This document shows, one piece after another, positions 17,292-25,827 of a DNA stretch of 64,000 bases (its first letter is position 1; every line of letters begins with the position of its first letter). Source of the stretch: VRUE01 sp963703895 (lineage in GTDB: Bacteria; Actinomycetota; Thermoleophilia; Solirubrobacterales; 70-9); contig CAVPFX010000003.1 in assembly GCA_963703895.1 (NCBI GenBank), forward strand, positions 62,001-126,000. Reading direction: 5' to 3'. The notes below the pieces were generated by a model. The model worked only from the letters and a program-made list of their open reading frames with translations, searched no databases and was not told where the DNA came from. The position numbers and the translations under genes are program-made.

Positions 17292-19651
17292 GCGGGCTCA
17301 CCCTGCACCAGGCCAAGCTCGGCGAGCACGCGGAAACAGCGGGCAGCGGTCTCCGGGCCGCGGGCTTGCGGCGCGCTGCCGACCAGGGCGTCGCGCAGCT
17401 CCTCCCCACCTGCATCGCCGGCTTCACGCAGGTCACGGAAGACCGCGATCAAGGTTTGGCGCTGGGCCAACTGCGCGGCCGCGGCGCTGAGCGCGAAGCG
17501 CCACTCGGCATCGCCCCAAACGCGGTGCAGGTAGCCACCCTCGGCCTGGCTGCGGGAGGCAAGGGCCAAGAGATCCGCCCGCGCCGGCGGATCGACGAGG
17601 ACGACGTGGTCGAACTCACCGGCAAGCTCGGGCTCGCGCTCCAGCTCGGCATAGTCGGCAAGCCTCACCCCGTCCCGCGCCATCCCCACCCGCAGGGTGG
17701 CGTCAGCGGTCAGGGCAAGGACCTCGGCACCGCAGGAGGCGAGCTCGCTGACAACGGCAGCGGGCGCGTTCGTGCTCGTGCGGACATGGCGCTGGAGCTC
17801 GCCGGCAGCAGCCGGGTCCAGCGCTTTCCACTTGGCGGGATCGCGGCCCAGCTCGGCCTCGAAACGCTGCCACCACTCCGCCACCACGGGGACGTCCTCA
17901 CCCGAAATCCGCGGATAGACCTCACGCAGAATCACCTGCGGCTCAACCGCCCCATTCCACTGATTCACCTCGAGCCGCACGGCGACGTCGACCGGGTCGT
18001 CCTCGCCGACCCCGAGCGAGGGCCGCCCGAAGGCCACCCCAAGCGCCTTGTGCGACCCGCTGTGCAGGCTGAACCGCGCGTGCTTGCCTTCCCCCATCGT
18101 CCGCACATCCCGAACCCGCGCCGAGGGCACCAGCAACCGCACCCCGGGGTTCCCCATCCCAAACGGAGCCAACTGCTTCAGCTCCTCAGCCAGATCGAGC
18201 CCCAACGACGCCCCACCCACAATCGCATCAATCCGCTCCGTCCGCTTCAGATCCTCGGGTCCCAACACACTGGCCGCGTGAGCGGCAAACGCCTCGCGGA
18301 ACGCAGCCAACTCCCCCGCCTTCAGCTCCAAGCCAGCCGCGGCCTTGTGACCGCCAAAGGTTTTGAGGTGATCGGCGCAAGCCTCAAGGCCCGCGAGCAA
18401 GTTGAACCCCGGAATGCTCCGCCCCGAGCCTCGCCCACTTCCGTCGGCCTCGAGCGAGATGACCACGACGGGCCGGTGGTGCCGCTCGACCAACCGCGAG
18501 GCAACGATCCCGATCACACCGGGATGCCAGCCCTCACCAGCAACAACCAACCCCGGTGCTTCGCGCAAGTGCTCGGATAGCTCCCGCAGCGCCGCCTCGG
18601 CTTCGTTCGCCACCTCACGCTCGGTAGCCCGCCGCTCCCCATTCGCCCGGCTCAGCTCATTGGCGATCTCCGCCGCCCGCGCCTCGTCATCGGTCAGAAA
18701 CAACTCGACCCCAGCATCGGCCCGATAGAGCCGACCCGCCGCATTGATCCGCGGCGCCAGCTTGAACGCCAAGTCACCCTCATCAAGCTGAGTCGGCTCG
18801 ACTTTCGCCGCCGCGATCAGCGCTCGCAGGCCCACGCGCCGCGCTCGCCGTACCTCTTCGAGTCCCCGCTTCACCAGCGTCCGGTTCTCCCCGACCAGCG
18901 GAACGAGATCAGCCACCGTCGCAAGCGCGACGAGATCGAGATCGCCGTGAAGGGCGGCCGGGACGGGGTCCCCAAAACGCTCGGCGGGAGCCTCGCTTGA
19001 GTGTTTTGGGGACCCCGTCCCGGCCGCCCCCCGCAGCGCGGTCGCGAGCTTCCACGCAACCGCAGTTCCGCACAACTCAGCAAACGGGTAGCTCTTATCC
19101 AGTCCGGGATGAAGAATCGGACAGTCAGGCAACGCTGCTCCAGCTTGGTGGTGATCAGTGACGACAACCTCCATTTCCAGCTCACCCGCCAAAGCAACCT
19201 CGTCCACAGCAGTGATCCCGCAATCAGCAGTGAGGATCAACGAGGTGCCCCGCTCGGCCAACTTGCGCACGTTGCCCGCGCTCAGCCCATATCCGTCGGT
19301 GAGCCGGTCCGGAATCAGCCAGTCGCACTCAGCCCCAAGCTGCCGAAGAGTGCTGACCAGGATCGTCGTCGCGCAGACCCCGTCGACGTCGAAGTCGCCG
19401 TGGACAGTGATTCGCCGACCCGCCTCGACGGCCACCAGAACGCGCTCGACAATGGGACCCATCGCCGCGAACTCCTCCGGCTCATGCCACTCGTCGGCGG
19501 CAAGGAACGCCCGCGCCTCATCGGGCGTGCGGTACCCCCGCCGGACCAGGGCGATCGCCACCGGCTCGCTCAGCTCGAGCTCTGCCGAAAGCGCCCGAGC
19601 CTCCTCATAGGAGTAGGCATCGGCCTTGTAAGCGTGCAGGGTCTCGGCCAC
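17162..19651 (-). CDS. recJ: Single-stranded-DNA-specific exonuclease RecJ
   Basis: An 829-residue RecJ, 5'-3' ssDNA exonuclease of recombination and repair. DHH motifs are in order: HGDFDVDGVCATTIL (~84-98), LTADCGIT, VTDHHQAG (~160), ELCGTAVAWKLA, then FKLAPRINAAGRL; the DHHA1 part has GGHKAAAGLEL. The protein is about 250 residues longer than E. coli RecJ because of a C-terminal region of unknown role, as in some actinobacterial homologues. A palindromic 78-base element (18952-19029) is inserted in frame, adding residues ~208-233 between the conserved helix and DLVALATVADLVPL. The reading frame is intact. Confidence 0.92.
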   Translation of the reverse strand: MAETLHAYKADAYSYEEARALSAELELSEPVAIALVRRGYRTPDEARAFLAADEWHEPEEFAAMGPIVERVLVAVEAGRRITVHGDFDVDGVCATTILVSTLRQLGAECDWLIPDRLTDGYGLSAGNVRKLAERGTSLILTADCGITAVDEVALAGELEMEVVVTDHHQAGAALPDCPILHPGLDKSYPFAELCGTAVAWKLATALRGAAGTGSPKHSSEAPAERFGDPVPAALHGDLDLVALATVADLVPLVGENRTLVKRGLEEVRRARRVGLRALIAAAKVEPTQLDEGDLAFKLAPRINAAGRLYRADAGVELFLTDDEARAAEIANELSRANGERRATEREVANEAEAALRELSEHLREAPGLVVAGEGWHPGVIGIVASRLVERHHRPVVVISLEADGSGRGSGRSIPGFNLLAGLEACADHLKTFGGHKAAAGLELKAGELAAFREAFAAHAASVLGPEDLKRTERIDAIVGGASLGLDLAEELKQLAPFGMGNPGVRLLVPSARVRDVRTMGEGKHARFSLHSGSHKALGVAFGRPSLGVGEDDPVDVAVRLEVNQWNGAVEPQVILREVYPRISGEDVPVVAEWWQRFEAELGRDPAKWKALDPAAAGELQRHVRTSTNAPAAVVSELASCGAEVLALTADATLRVGMARDGVRLADYAELEREPELAGEFDHVVLVDPPARADLLALASRSQAEGGYLHRVWGDAEWRFALSAAAAQLAQRQTLIAVFRDLREAGDAGGEELRDALVGSAPQARGPETAARCFRVLAELGLVQGEPACGSGLVGVVSSEGTDLERSASYRAYSARHEEARQYLEAHRQP
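18952..19029. repeat. Palindromic element E3 inside recJ
   Basis: Perfect 27-base inverted repeat (18952-18978 and 19003-19029) with a 24-base loop, total 78 bases, a multiple of three. It lies wholly within the recJ reading frame and encodes a Gly/Ala/Pro-rich segment at a loop between conserved motifs. The arm core GGGGTCCCC resembles that of E4 (GGGGTCTCC). Confidence 0.85.
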
Positions 19652-19709
19652 CCCACCAAGCTAGGCACGGCTCCCGACGGAACCGCGTCACCAAAAGCTC
19701 CGGATTTGG

Positions 19710-19817
19710 GCCTATTTCAGTAGGCCGGAGCGTCTTGCACTTTTCGGTCGGGAGCCCAGAGGCGTCAGCGACACGCTCTCCACCCGAAAAGTTAAGCGGA
19801 GGCCTACTGAAATAGGC
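19710..19817. repeat. Nested inverted repeat E5
   Basis: Outer perfect 17-base arms (19710-19726 and 19801-19817). Each arm can also fold on itself (GGCCTA...TAGGCC). An inner pair CTTTTCGG / CCCGAAAAG adds a second level, so the element can form a cruciform or a three-armed fold. It fills the gap between recJ and the small membrane protein gene. Confidence 0.75.
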
Positions 19818-19818
19818 T

Positions 19819-20088
19819 CTACTCGGCTACAGCTTGTTCCTGGCGCACGCCGATGAACCAGACCACGGCGAGCCCGATCGCGACGCCGGGGACCGCGGTC
19901 AGAACCGTCGCCAAATCGGTCTCGCCGAGACCTTTGCCGCTGGCGATCTCGATGATCCCGCCGAAGAGGACCGCGCCGATCGTCGCGCCGAGAAAGGCGC
20001 CGACGATGCCCTGCCAGAAGCGATCGGGCAAGAAGACGGTGAAGTGCCAAAGGGCGATGCCGGTGGTGAACCAGACGAGCAAGGCCAT
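19819..20088 (-). CDS. Small membrane protein, GlsB/YeaQ/YmgE-like
   Basis: An 89-residue protein with three hydrophobic segments and glycine-rich turns (GIVGAFLGATIGAVLFGGII), resembling the transglycosylase-associated GlsB/YeaQ family of small stress-linked membrane proteins. ATG overlaps the secDF stop by one base, so it is probably translated from the secDF message. Role unknown; the family name does not imply enzymatic activity. Confidence 0.6.
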   Translation of the reverse strand: MALLVWFTTGIALWHFTVFLPDRFWQGIVGAFLGATIGAVLFGGIIEIASGKGLGETDLATVLTAVPGVAIGLAVVWFIGVRQEQAVAE

Positions 20089-22268
20089 CAGCGCTTCCTC
20101 CCATGTTTGCGGCGTTGTTGGCGGCGAGTGCGGCGCTTCTCGTCGCGCTCGCGCCGCGCGATCGCTGCCGGATCGGTTGCCGGAGGCTCGCCATTGCTGG
20201 ACGGCTCTCCTCCATCGCCCCCGTCGCTTTCGGTCGGGGGCTCGACCGTCGCCACCGCGCCTGCCTTGGGCTGAACCTCGCGCTGCGTCGCCACGGCCTC
20301 CTCCAGCTCGGCATCGGTCTCACTGTCGTCGTCGAGCCTGGCCAGTTCGGTCTCGTCGGCGAAGGCGGGCACACTGCCCTCCGCCGCGGCGATGCGCTCG
20401 CGGCGGCGGATGAAGCCCGGCTCGCGTTCCTTCCAGGCGGTCAGCACCGGCGAGGCGATGAAGATCGAGGAATAGGTTCCCGAGAGGATCCCGACCATCA
20501 TCGCGAAGGCGAAGTCCTGCAGGGTGGCGCCGCCGAAGATCAGCAGCGAGACCACCGAGAGCAGGGTGGTGAAGCTGGTCGCCAGCGAACGGGTCAGCAC
20601 CTCGCTCATCGAGCGGTTGACGATCTGCGAGAACGCAGCTCGCGGCATGCGAGGCATGTTCTCGCGTATTCGGTCGAAGACGATGATCGTGTCGTAGAGC
20701 GAGTAACCAAGGATGGTGAGGAATGCGGCGACCGTTCCGCTACTCACCTCCCGGCCGGTCAGCGAGTAGATACCCGCGGTAATCAGGATGTCGTGGAAGA
20801 TCGCGATCAGCACCGGCACCGCGAATTTCGGGTCGAAGCGGAAGGCGATGTAGGCGCAGATGATCAGCAGCGAGAAGATCAGCGCGTTGCGGGCGCTGTT
20901 GGCCACGGTGGCGCCGAAGGTCGGCCCGACGCTGGTGCTGTCGAAGCCGTTGGCCTCGATCCCGTACTCGCGCTCGAGTTCCTTCTGCATCTCGTTGATC
21001 TGGGCCGGTTCCAGGGTGCTGGACTGGATCAGGAAGGCGTTGTCGCCGAGGCCGGGATTGCTCTCGCGCTGCACCTCGGCGGCGGAGATGTTCGCCGCCT
21101 CGAGGGCTTCGCGCACTCCGTCCTCGTCAGTCGGCTTGACCAGGGCCACCTCCACCCTGGTGCCCGACTCGAAGTCGATGCCAAGGTTGAGCTGCTTCGT
21201 CGCCAGGGCCAGGGCCCCGACCAGCAGGATCACGCCCGAGATCGAGAAGAACCAGCGGCTCGCCCCCATGAAGTCGAAGTGCCAGCGGATCCCCTCTTTG
21301 GCGCCACCCAGAGCGCTGGGCGAGCGCAGGAAACGCGAGCGGCTCATCGTCCCCAGCAGCGCCTGGGTGAAGACGACCGCGGTCAACAGCGAGACGATCG
21401 TGCCGACGCCGAGGACGAAGGCGAAGCCCTTGACGCCCGCCGTGGCCAGCACGAAGAGGACGAAGGCGGTGAGCAGGGTGACGACGTTGGCGTCGATGAT
21501 GGTGGCGATACCGCGCCGGTAGCCGGCCGAGATCGCGCTCGACATCGAGCGCCCTGCCCGCACCTCCTCCTTTATTCGCTCGAAGATGACGATGTTGGAG
21601 TCGGCGGTAACGCCGATCGTCAGCACCAGACCCGCGATCCCCGGCAGGGTCAGGGTGATCGGGATCAGTTTGACCAGGGCGAAGAAGATCACCCCATAGG
21701 CGGCCAGGGCCGAAACCGCCACCACGCCGAGAAAGCGGTAGAAGATCAGCAGGAAGAGGACGGTGAGGATCAGCCCGATCACGCCCGCCTTGATGCCGGC
21801 GTGCAGCGCTTCGGAGCCCAGCGTCGCCGAGACCTGCGACTGGCTGATCAGGTTGAGGTTGATCGGCAGGGCGCCGCGCTGCAGGAAGCTGGCCAGTTCC
21901 TGAGCGTCTTCGATGCTGGTGAAGCCGCCGGAGATCTGGGCGCCGGTACGGCCGTCGATCCCGTCCGGGTTCTGGGCGAAGTTGATGATCGGCCGCGTCT
22001 TGACTTCGTTGTCGAGCACGACCGCGAAGTGGCCGGAGGTCTGTTCGGCCAGTTCTTGGCTGCTCGGCCCAATCGCCGAGGCGGCGCCGCGCTGGGCGAT
22101 TCGCCGGGTGACGTCCTGGAAGGCCTGGCGGCCGCTGTCGGTGAATTGGAAGGCGACGTTGGGCTGGCCGAATTCATCCGATTCCTGCTTCGGGCTGGTG
22201 ATTTCGGTACCGGTCAGGGCCGGGTTGTCCTTCAGCGCGAACCAACCGGGCTCGCCGTTCTCGAGCAC
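20088..22268 (-). CDS. secDF: SecDF, main part (SecD C-terminal plus SecF), frameshifted from its N-terminus
   Basis: The stated start is an internal GTG; the same frame continues upstream to about 22466 and encodes normal SecD sequence (for example TTYYLFEKGDK). It contains the SecD P1 domain and six membrane helices with GVTADSNIVIFERIKEE, then SecF with LGIDFESGTRVEV, six helices and GYSLYDTIIVFDRIREN. A charged, disordered tail of ~110 residues rich in E, P and R ends the protein. SecDF uses the proton gradient to pull exported proteins through SecYEG. The first 180 residues are in another frame (22432-23034) because of one extra base, so this copy is either disrupted, recoded, or affected by an assembly error. 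Confidence 0.85.
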   Translation of the reverse strand: MLENGEPGWFALKDNPALTGTEITSPKQESDEFGQPNVAFQFTDSGRQAFQDVTRRIAQRGAASAIGPSSQELAEQTSGHFAVVLDNEVKTRPIINFAQNPDGIDGRTGAQISGGFTSIEDAQELASFLQRGALPINLNLISQSQVSATLGSEALHAGIKAGVIGLILTVLFLLIFYRFLGVVAVSALAAYGVIFFALVKLIPITLTLPGIAGLVLTIGVTADSNIVIFERIKEEVRAGRSMSSAISAGYRRGIATIIDANVVTLLTAFVLFVLATAGVKGFAFVLGVGTIVSLLTAVVFTQALLGTMSRSRFLRSPSALGGAKEGIRWHFDFMGASRWFFSISGVILLVGALALATKQLNLGIDFESGTRVEVALVKPTDEDGVREALEAANISAAEVQRESNPGLGDNAFLIQSSTLEPAQINEMQKELEREYGIEANGFDSTSVGPTFGATVANSARNALIFSLLIICAYIAFRFDPKFAVPVLIAIFHDILITAGIYSLTGREVSSGTVAAFLTILGYSLYDTIIVFDRIRENMPRMPRAAFSQIVNRSMSEVLTRSLATSFTTLLSVVSLLIFGGATLQDFAFAMMVGILSGTYSSIFIASPVLTAWKEREPGFIRRRERIAAAEGSVPAFADETELARLDDDSETDAELEEAVATQREVQPKAGAVATVEPPTESDGGDGGEPSSNGEPPATDPAAIARRERDEKRRTRRQQRRKHGRKR

Positions 22269-22431
22269 CTGACCTTTGGCGTCACTGGGCTTTTCGGAGA
22301 CGACGATCGTGCCCTGCGGGACCTTGATGACCGTGCCGGAGTCGGCCGCGCGTTTCCTGCCGCTGGGCGAGATGAAGAGGTCGTCCTTGGTGAACTCGGG
22401 CCCGTCGATCAGCTCGTGTTTGTCGCCCTTC

Positions 22432-23034
22432 TCAAACAGGTAGTAAGTCGTCGACTGGCTGCATTTTGGGCAGTGGGTCTTTCAGCGCCTGTTCGGAGGC
22501 GAGCTTGACCGCGGCGTACTCGTTCGGGTAGGCCCCGGCGAGGATCAGCTGCCGGTTTTCGCTCTTGGTCGGCAGGCGGCCGGCTTCCTGCCATTCTTTG
22601 CTCGCTTCCTGGAGGGGCCCTTTCGGCGGTTCCTTGCCGGGACGGCCGCCGATCAGGTACTCGCGACCGATCAGGTTCGGTTCCCAGTCGAAGAAGAAGA
22701 GGCGGGCCGGCTTGGTCGCGCATTCGGTTGCCTTGCCGACGCTGGTGGCACCCGGGATGCCGACCTGGATCTGGTCGCTGCCCACGCGCGCCACCTCGAT
22801 CTCGGCGACGCCCAGTTCGTCACAGCCGGAGCGGATGATGTCGACCGCCCGTTCCATCGAGCCGTTGTCGATCGTCGGCTGCTGGGGAGTCGGACGACCC
22901 TGCAGGACCAACTGCACGCCGCCCTTGAGGTCGAGGCCCAGCTTCGTCGGCTTGTTGGCGATGACGAGGCCGGAGACGACGATCAGGCCGAAGACAAAGA
23001 GCAGGATGAAGAGGTTGCGGCGCCTTTTGCCCAT
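22432..23034 (-). CDS. secD: SecD N-terminal fragment (frameshifted)
   Basis: A 200-residue frame with an N-terminal membrane segment (LFILLFVFGLIVVSGLVIA), the SecD signature LGLDLKGGVQLVLQ and the start of the periplasmic P1 domain (MERAVDIIRSGCDELGVAEI). About residue 188 the match to SecD stops: the last ~12 residues are an out-of-frame tail. The continuation lies one base away, after CCCAAAA at 22464-22470 (minus strand). Together with 20088-22268 it makes one SecDF of roughly 980 residues. It starts 8 bases after the zinc-ribbon/PAS gene. Confidence 0.85.
   Translation of the reverse strand: MGKRRRNLFILLFVFGLIVVSGLVIANKPTKLGLDLKGGVQLVLQGRPTPQQPTIDNGSMERAVDIIRSGCDELGVAEIEVARVGSDQIQVGIPGATSVGKATECATKPARLFFFDWEPNLIGREYLIGGRPGKEPPKGPLQEASKEWQEAGRLPTKSENRQLILAGAYPNEYAAVKLASEQALKDPLPKMQPVDDLLPV
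22461..22470 (-). other. One-base frameshift point in secDF
   Basis: On the minus strand the run is CCC AAA A TGC. Skipping one A joins the N-terminal frame to the rest of SecD with no other change. An AAA instead of AAAA run would restore the gene. CCC followed by A is also a sequence at which +1 slippage can occur. Confidence 0.7.
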
Positions 23035-23041
23035 GCCGCTC

Positions 23042-23530
23042 TCAACCCTCCGGGGTGAGGACTATCAGCAGTCCCCCATCGTCGTCATAGGCCGGGAAGA
23101 CATCGGCAACCGCCTCCGCCGGAAGATCGCCCTCGGCGTTGACCGAGACGCGTTTGCCCAGCGAGCGCACGCCCCACTCCAGCGAGGTAGCGATCGGGTC
23201 GGCGCTGCCGCTGCCATTGCCTTCGCGCGGTTCATCGCCGCTGTTCTCTGCCCGCCATTCGAGGCCGAGAACCTCCTGCACCGGGCGGCCGATCACGTCC
23301 TCGTCGGTTAGGCCGGTGAGCTCGAAGCTGCCGCGGCCGGCATCGATCACCCGCGCCTGCTGGTCGCAGACGAAAAAGGCCGCGTTGGGCGCTGGGTAGT
23401 AGTCATCGAGCAGCTCAAAGACGAAGCCGAAGCCGCATTTCGAGCAGCCCTTGGGGCGCGCGCTGAACCCTGCGGTTCGCTCCGCGCTGACCTCCCTGTG
23501 GCCACAGTTGGGGCAAATGAAGAACGGCAT
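23042..23530 (-). CDS. Zinc-ribbon plus PAS-like domain protein
   Basis: A 162-residue cytoplasmic protein. Residues 1-40 form a treble-clef or ribbon with CPNCGHRE and CSKCGFGF; residues 41-115 read as a PAS domain (APNAAFFVCDQQARVIDAGR, LTGLTDEDVIGRPVQEVLG), a fold that senses small ligands or redox. There is no output domain. It lies between ruvB and secDF, where many bacteria keep yajC; no YajC-like membrane gene is seen here. I do not know its role. Confidence 0.65.
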   Translation of the reverse strand: MPFFICPNCGHREVSAERTAGFSARPKGCSKCGFGFVFELLDDYYPAPNAAFFVCDQQARVIDAGRGSFELTGLTDEDVIGRPVQEVLGLEWRAENSGDEPREGNGSGSADPIATSLEWGVRSLGKRVSVNAEGDLPAEAVADVFPAYDDDGGLLIVLTPEG

Positions 23531-23546
23531 CCCAACGGCAGGTTAC

Positions 23547-24662
23547 TCAGAAGAGGCTGTTCGCTCCTTCGGGGACCGGCAGGCCGAGGTGCTCGTAGGC
23601 CCGCGGAGTAATCACCCGACCGCGCGGAGTGCGCTTCAACAAGCCTTGTTGGAGCAAATAGGGCTCCAAGACATCCTCGATTGTGTCCGCCTCCTCGCCG
23701 ATCGCGACGGCGAGAGTTGAGAGGCCAACCGGGCCGCCGGAGAACTTGGTCGCGACCACGTCGAGCAGGGCTCGATCGCTGCGGTCGAGCCCGCCGGCGT
23801 CGACCTCGAGCATCGCCAGCGCCGCATCGGCGACCGCGGCATCGATCTTGCCGCGCTCTTTGACCTGGGCGAAATCGCGCACCCGCTTGAGCAGTCGGTT
23901 GGCGACGCGCGGCGTGCCGCGCGAGCGCTCGGCGATCGTCTGCGCCCCGTCCGCATCGATCTCGACCCCGAGGATGCCGGCCGAGCGGGCGATGATCTGG
24001 GCCAGGTGCTCGGGCAGGTAGTGCTCGAGGCGGTGGGAGAGGCCGAAGCGATCGCGCAGCGGCGTCGTCAGTAGCCCGGCGCGCGTGGTGGCGCCGATCA
24101 GGGTGAAGGCAGGTAGCGGCAGGGTGACGGTGCGGGCGCCGGCGCCCTGGCCGAGCACGACCGGCAGCTCGCCGTCCTCCATCGCCGGGTAGAGCGTCTC
24201 CTCGACCGCCCGTCCGAGCCGGTGGATCTCGTCGACGAAGAAGACGCTGCCGGGCTCCAGCGCGGTGAGGAAGGAGGCGACGTCGGCCTTGCGCTCGAGC
24301 GCCGGACCGGCGGTCTGCACCAGCGGCACGCCCATCTCCTCGGCGACGATGTGGGCGAGCGAGGTCTTGCCGAGGCCGGGCGGGCCGGCCAGCAGCACGT
24401 GGTCGAGGGGCTCGTCGCGCCCCCGTGCCGCCTCGATGAAGATCGCCAGCTGCGCGGTTACCTGCTCCTGGTTGACGAAGTCGGCCAGCGTTCGCGGCCG
24501 CAGCGATCGGTCGAGATCCTCGTCGGGAGCATCGGCTCGGGCGTCGTGGACGCGAACCTCATCACCATCCAGGTCGACCGCAAAACGGTTATCGGGATCG
24601 GGGTCGCTCCCGGGGGGCTGCGGTCCCTCGATCCCGGGCGTGCGGATCCGCTTCTCGCTCAC
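23547..24662 (-). CDS. ruvB: Holliday junction branch migration helicase RuvB
   Basis: A 371-residue AAA+ ATPase. Seen: SLRPRTLADFVNQ, Walker A GPPGLGKTSLA, Walker B FFVDEIHRLGR, sensor 1 IGATTRAGLLTTPLRDRFG, and the winged-helix DNA domain with GLLKRTPRGRVITPRAY. The first ~45 residues are an acidic extension before the conserved core. RuvB hexamers drive branch migration with RuvA. It overlaps ruvA by 4 bases and follows the order ruvC-ruvA-ruvB. Confidence 0.95.
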   Translation of the reverse strand: MSEKRIRTPGIEGPQPPGSDPDPDNRFAVDLDGDEVRVHDARADAPDEDLDRSLRPRTLADFVNQEQVTAQLAIFIEAARGRDEPLDHVLLAGPPGLGKTSLAHIVAEEMGVPLVQTAGPALERKADVASFLTALEPGSVFFVDEIHRLGRAVEETLYPAMEDGELPVVLGQGAGARTVTLPLPAFTLIGATTRAGLLTTPLRDRFGLSHRLEHYLPEHLAQIIARSAGILGVEIDADGAQTIAERSRGTPRVANRLLKRVRDFAQVKERGKIDAAVADAALAMLEVDAGGLDRSDRALLDVVATKFSGGPVGLSTLAVAIGEEADTIEDVLEPYLLQQGLLKRTPRGRVITPRAYEHLGLPVPEGANSLF

Positions 24663-25255
24663 GCGCTGCTCCTCGAAGTACCGGCTTTGCGCAGGGCGGC
24701 GGCGAGCAGCTCCTCGGCGTCGTTGCCATCGATCCCTTCGAGCAGTTGCTCGGCCTCCAGCGGCGCGTAGCCAAGGTTGACGAGGCCGTCGCGGGCGAGC
24801 CCGCGGGGATCAGCCTCATCGCCACCCAGCGCGGCAACCTCTTGCTCAAGCGAACCGGCGACCTTCTCGCGCAGCTCGACGATGATCCGCTCCGAGGTGC
24901 GCTTGCCGATCCCCGGAACCGCTTGGAAGCGTTTGGCGTCGCCGGCGGCGATCGCCCGCAGGAGCTCCCTAACGGGGCCGCCGGAGAGCGCCGCCATCGC
25001 CACCTTCGGACCGACCCCGCTGACTGAGATCAGCTGACCGAAGAGGTCTCGCTCCTCCTCCGAGGCAAAGCCGTAGAGCGCCAGTGAGTCCTCGCGGGAG
25101 ATCAGCTCGGCGTGCAGGAAGACCTCGCGGCCGGTCGCCGGCACCGCCTTCAGCGTCTCGGCCGAGACCGCGAGCCTGTAGCCGACACCGCCGGTGTCCA
25201 CGACCACGTGGTCGGGTCGCCGCACCAGCACTTCGCCACGCACCGCGGCGATCAT
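24659..25255 (-). CDS. ruvA: Holliday junction DNA-binding protein RuvA
   Basis: 198 residues from the ATG overlapping the ruvC stop. Typical N-terminal OB domain (MIAAVRGEVL, VDTGGVGYRL), two helix-hairpin-helix motifs (ISVSGVGPKVAMAALS and FQAVPGIGKRTSERIIVEL) and domain III at the C-terminus (ARDGLVNLGYAPLEAEQLL) that contacts RuvB. The frame extends upstream inside ruvC but that part has no RuvA similarity. Confidence 0.95.
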   Translation of the reverse strand: MIAAVRGEVLVRRPDHVVVDTGGVGYRLAVSAETLKAVPATGREVFLHAELISREDSLALYGFASEEERDLFGQLISVSGVGPKVAMAALSGGPVRELLRAIAAGDAKRFQAVPGIGKRTSERIIVELREKVAGSLEQEVAALGGDEADPRGLARDGLVNLGYAPLEAEQLLEGIDGNDAEELLAAALRKAGTSRSSA

Positions 25256-25779
25256 CCGGCCAGCCTTTGCGAGACAGCTTCTTCGGCCGCCAGCGTCGCC
25301 GCTTCGCGACCGGTGGCACCGCCGTGGCAGATCGCCACCGCGAGCGCGTCGGCGGCGTGATCGGGCGTCGGCGGCTCGGGCAGGCCGAGCAAGGTGCCGA
25401 CCATCCGCTGCACCTGCTCCTTGCCGGCGCCGCCGGAACCGCAGACCGCCTTCTTGATCGCCTGCGGTGTGTAGGTGAAGCAGCGCACGCCGCGCTGGGC
25501 GGCGGCCAGCATCGCCGCGCCGCTGGCGCGGCCGACGGCCATCGCCGAGTGCACGTTCTTGCCGAAGTAAAGGTCCTCGAGCGCCATCGCCGCCGGCTGA
25601 TGCCACTCGATCAGCTCGGCGAGCGAGCTGTGGATCCGCTCGAGGCGTTGCTCCATCGCCGCTTCGGGCGAGGTTTCGACCACACCGCCGTCGAGCGCAA
25701 CCATGCGGCTGCCCTCGATCCGTACAACTCCAAAGCCCAGATTCGCCGCACCCGGGTCAATTCCCATCACAACTTGCAT
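25252..25779 (-). CDS. ruvC: Holliday junction resolvase RuvC
   Basis: 175 residues, an RNase H-fold endonuclease that cuts four-way junctions. The acidic catalytic residues are visible: GIDPGAANLGFGVV (D8), ALEDLYFGKN (E67-E68 region) and DHAADALAVAICH (two aspartates near 140). Length matches the family. It is the first gene of ruvCAB; hairpin E4 lies between it and yebC upstream. Confidence 0.95.
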   Translation of the reverse strand: MQVVMGIDPGAANLGFGVVRIEGSRMVALDGGVVETSPEAAMEQRLERIHSSLAELIEWHQPAAMALEDLYFGKNVHSAMAVGRASGAAMLAAAQRGVRCFTYTPQAIKKAVCGSGGAGKEQVQRMVGTLLGLPEPPTPDHAADALAVAICHGGATGREAATLAAEEAVSQRLAG

Positions 25780-25827
25780 AACGGCTGATTCTGGGACTAG
25801 CTCCGGATGCCTTCCGGGCCGCGCGGG

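Noticed and set aside
20103..22508. 801-residue plus-strand frame opposite secDF
   Set aside because: It is the complement of a conserved SecDF sequence; long antisense frames are common in GC-rich DNA and this one has no domain pattern.
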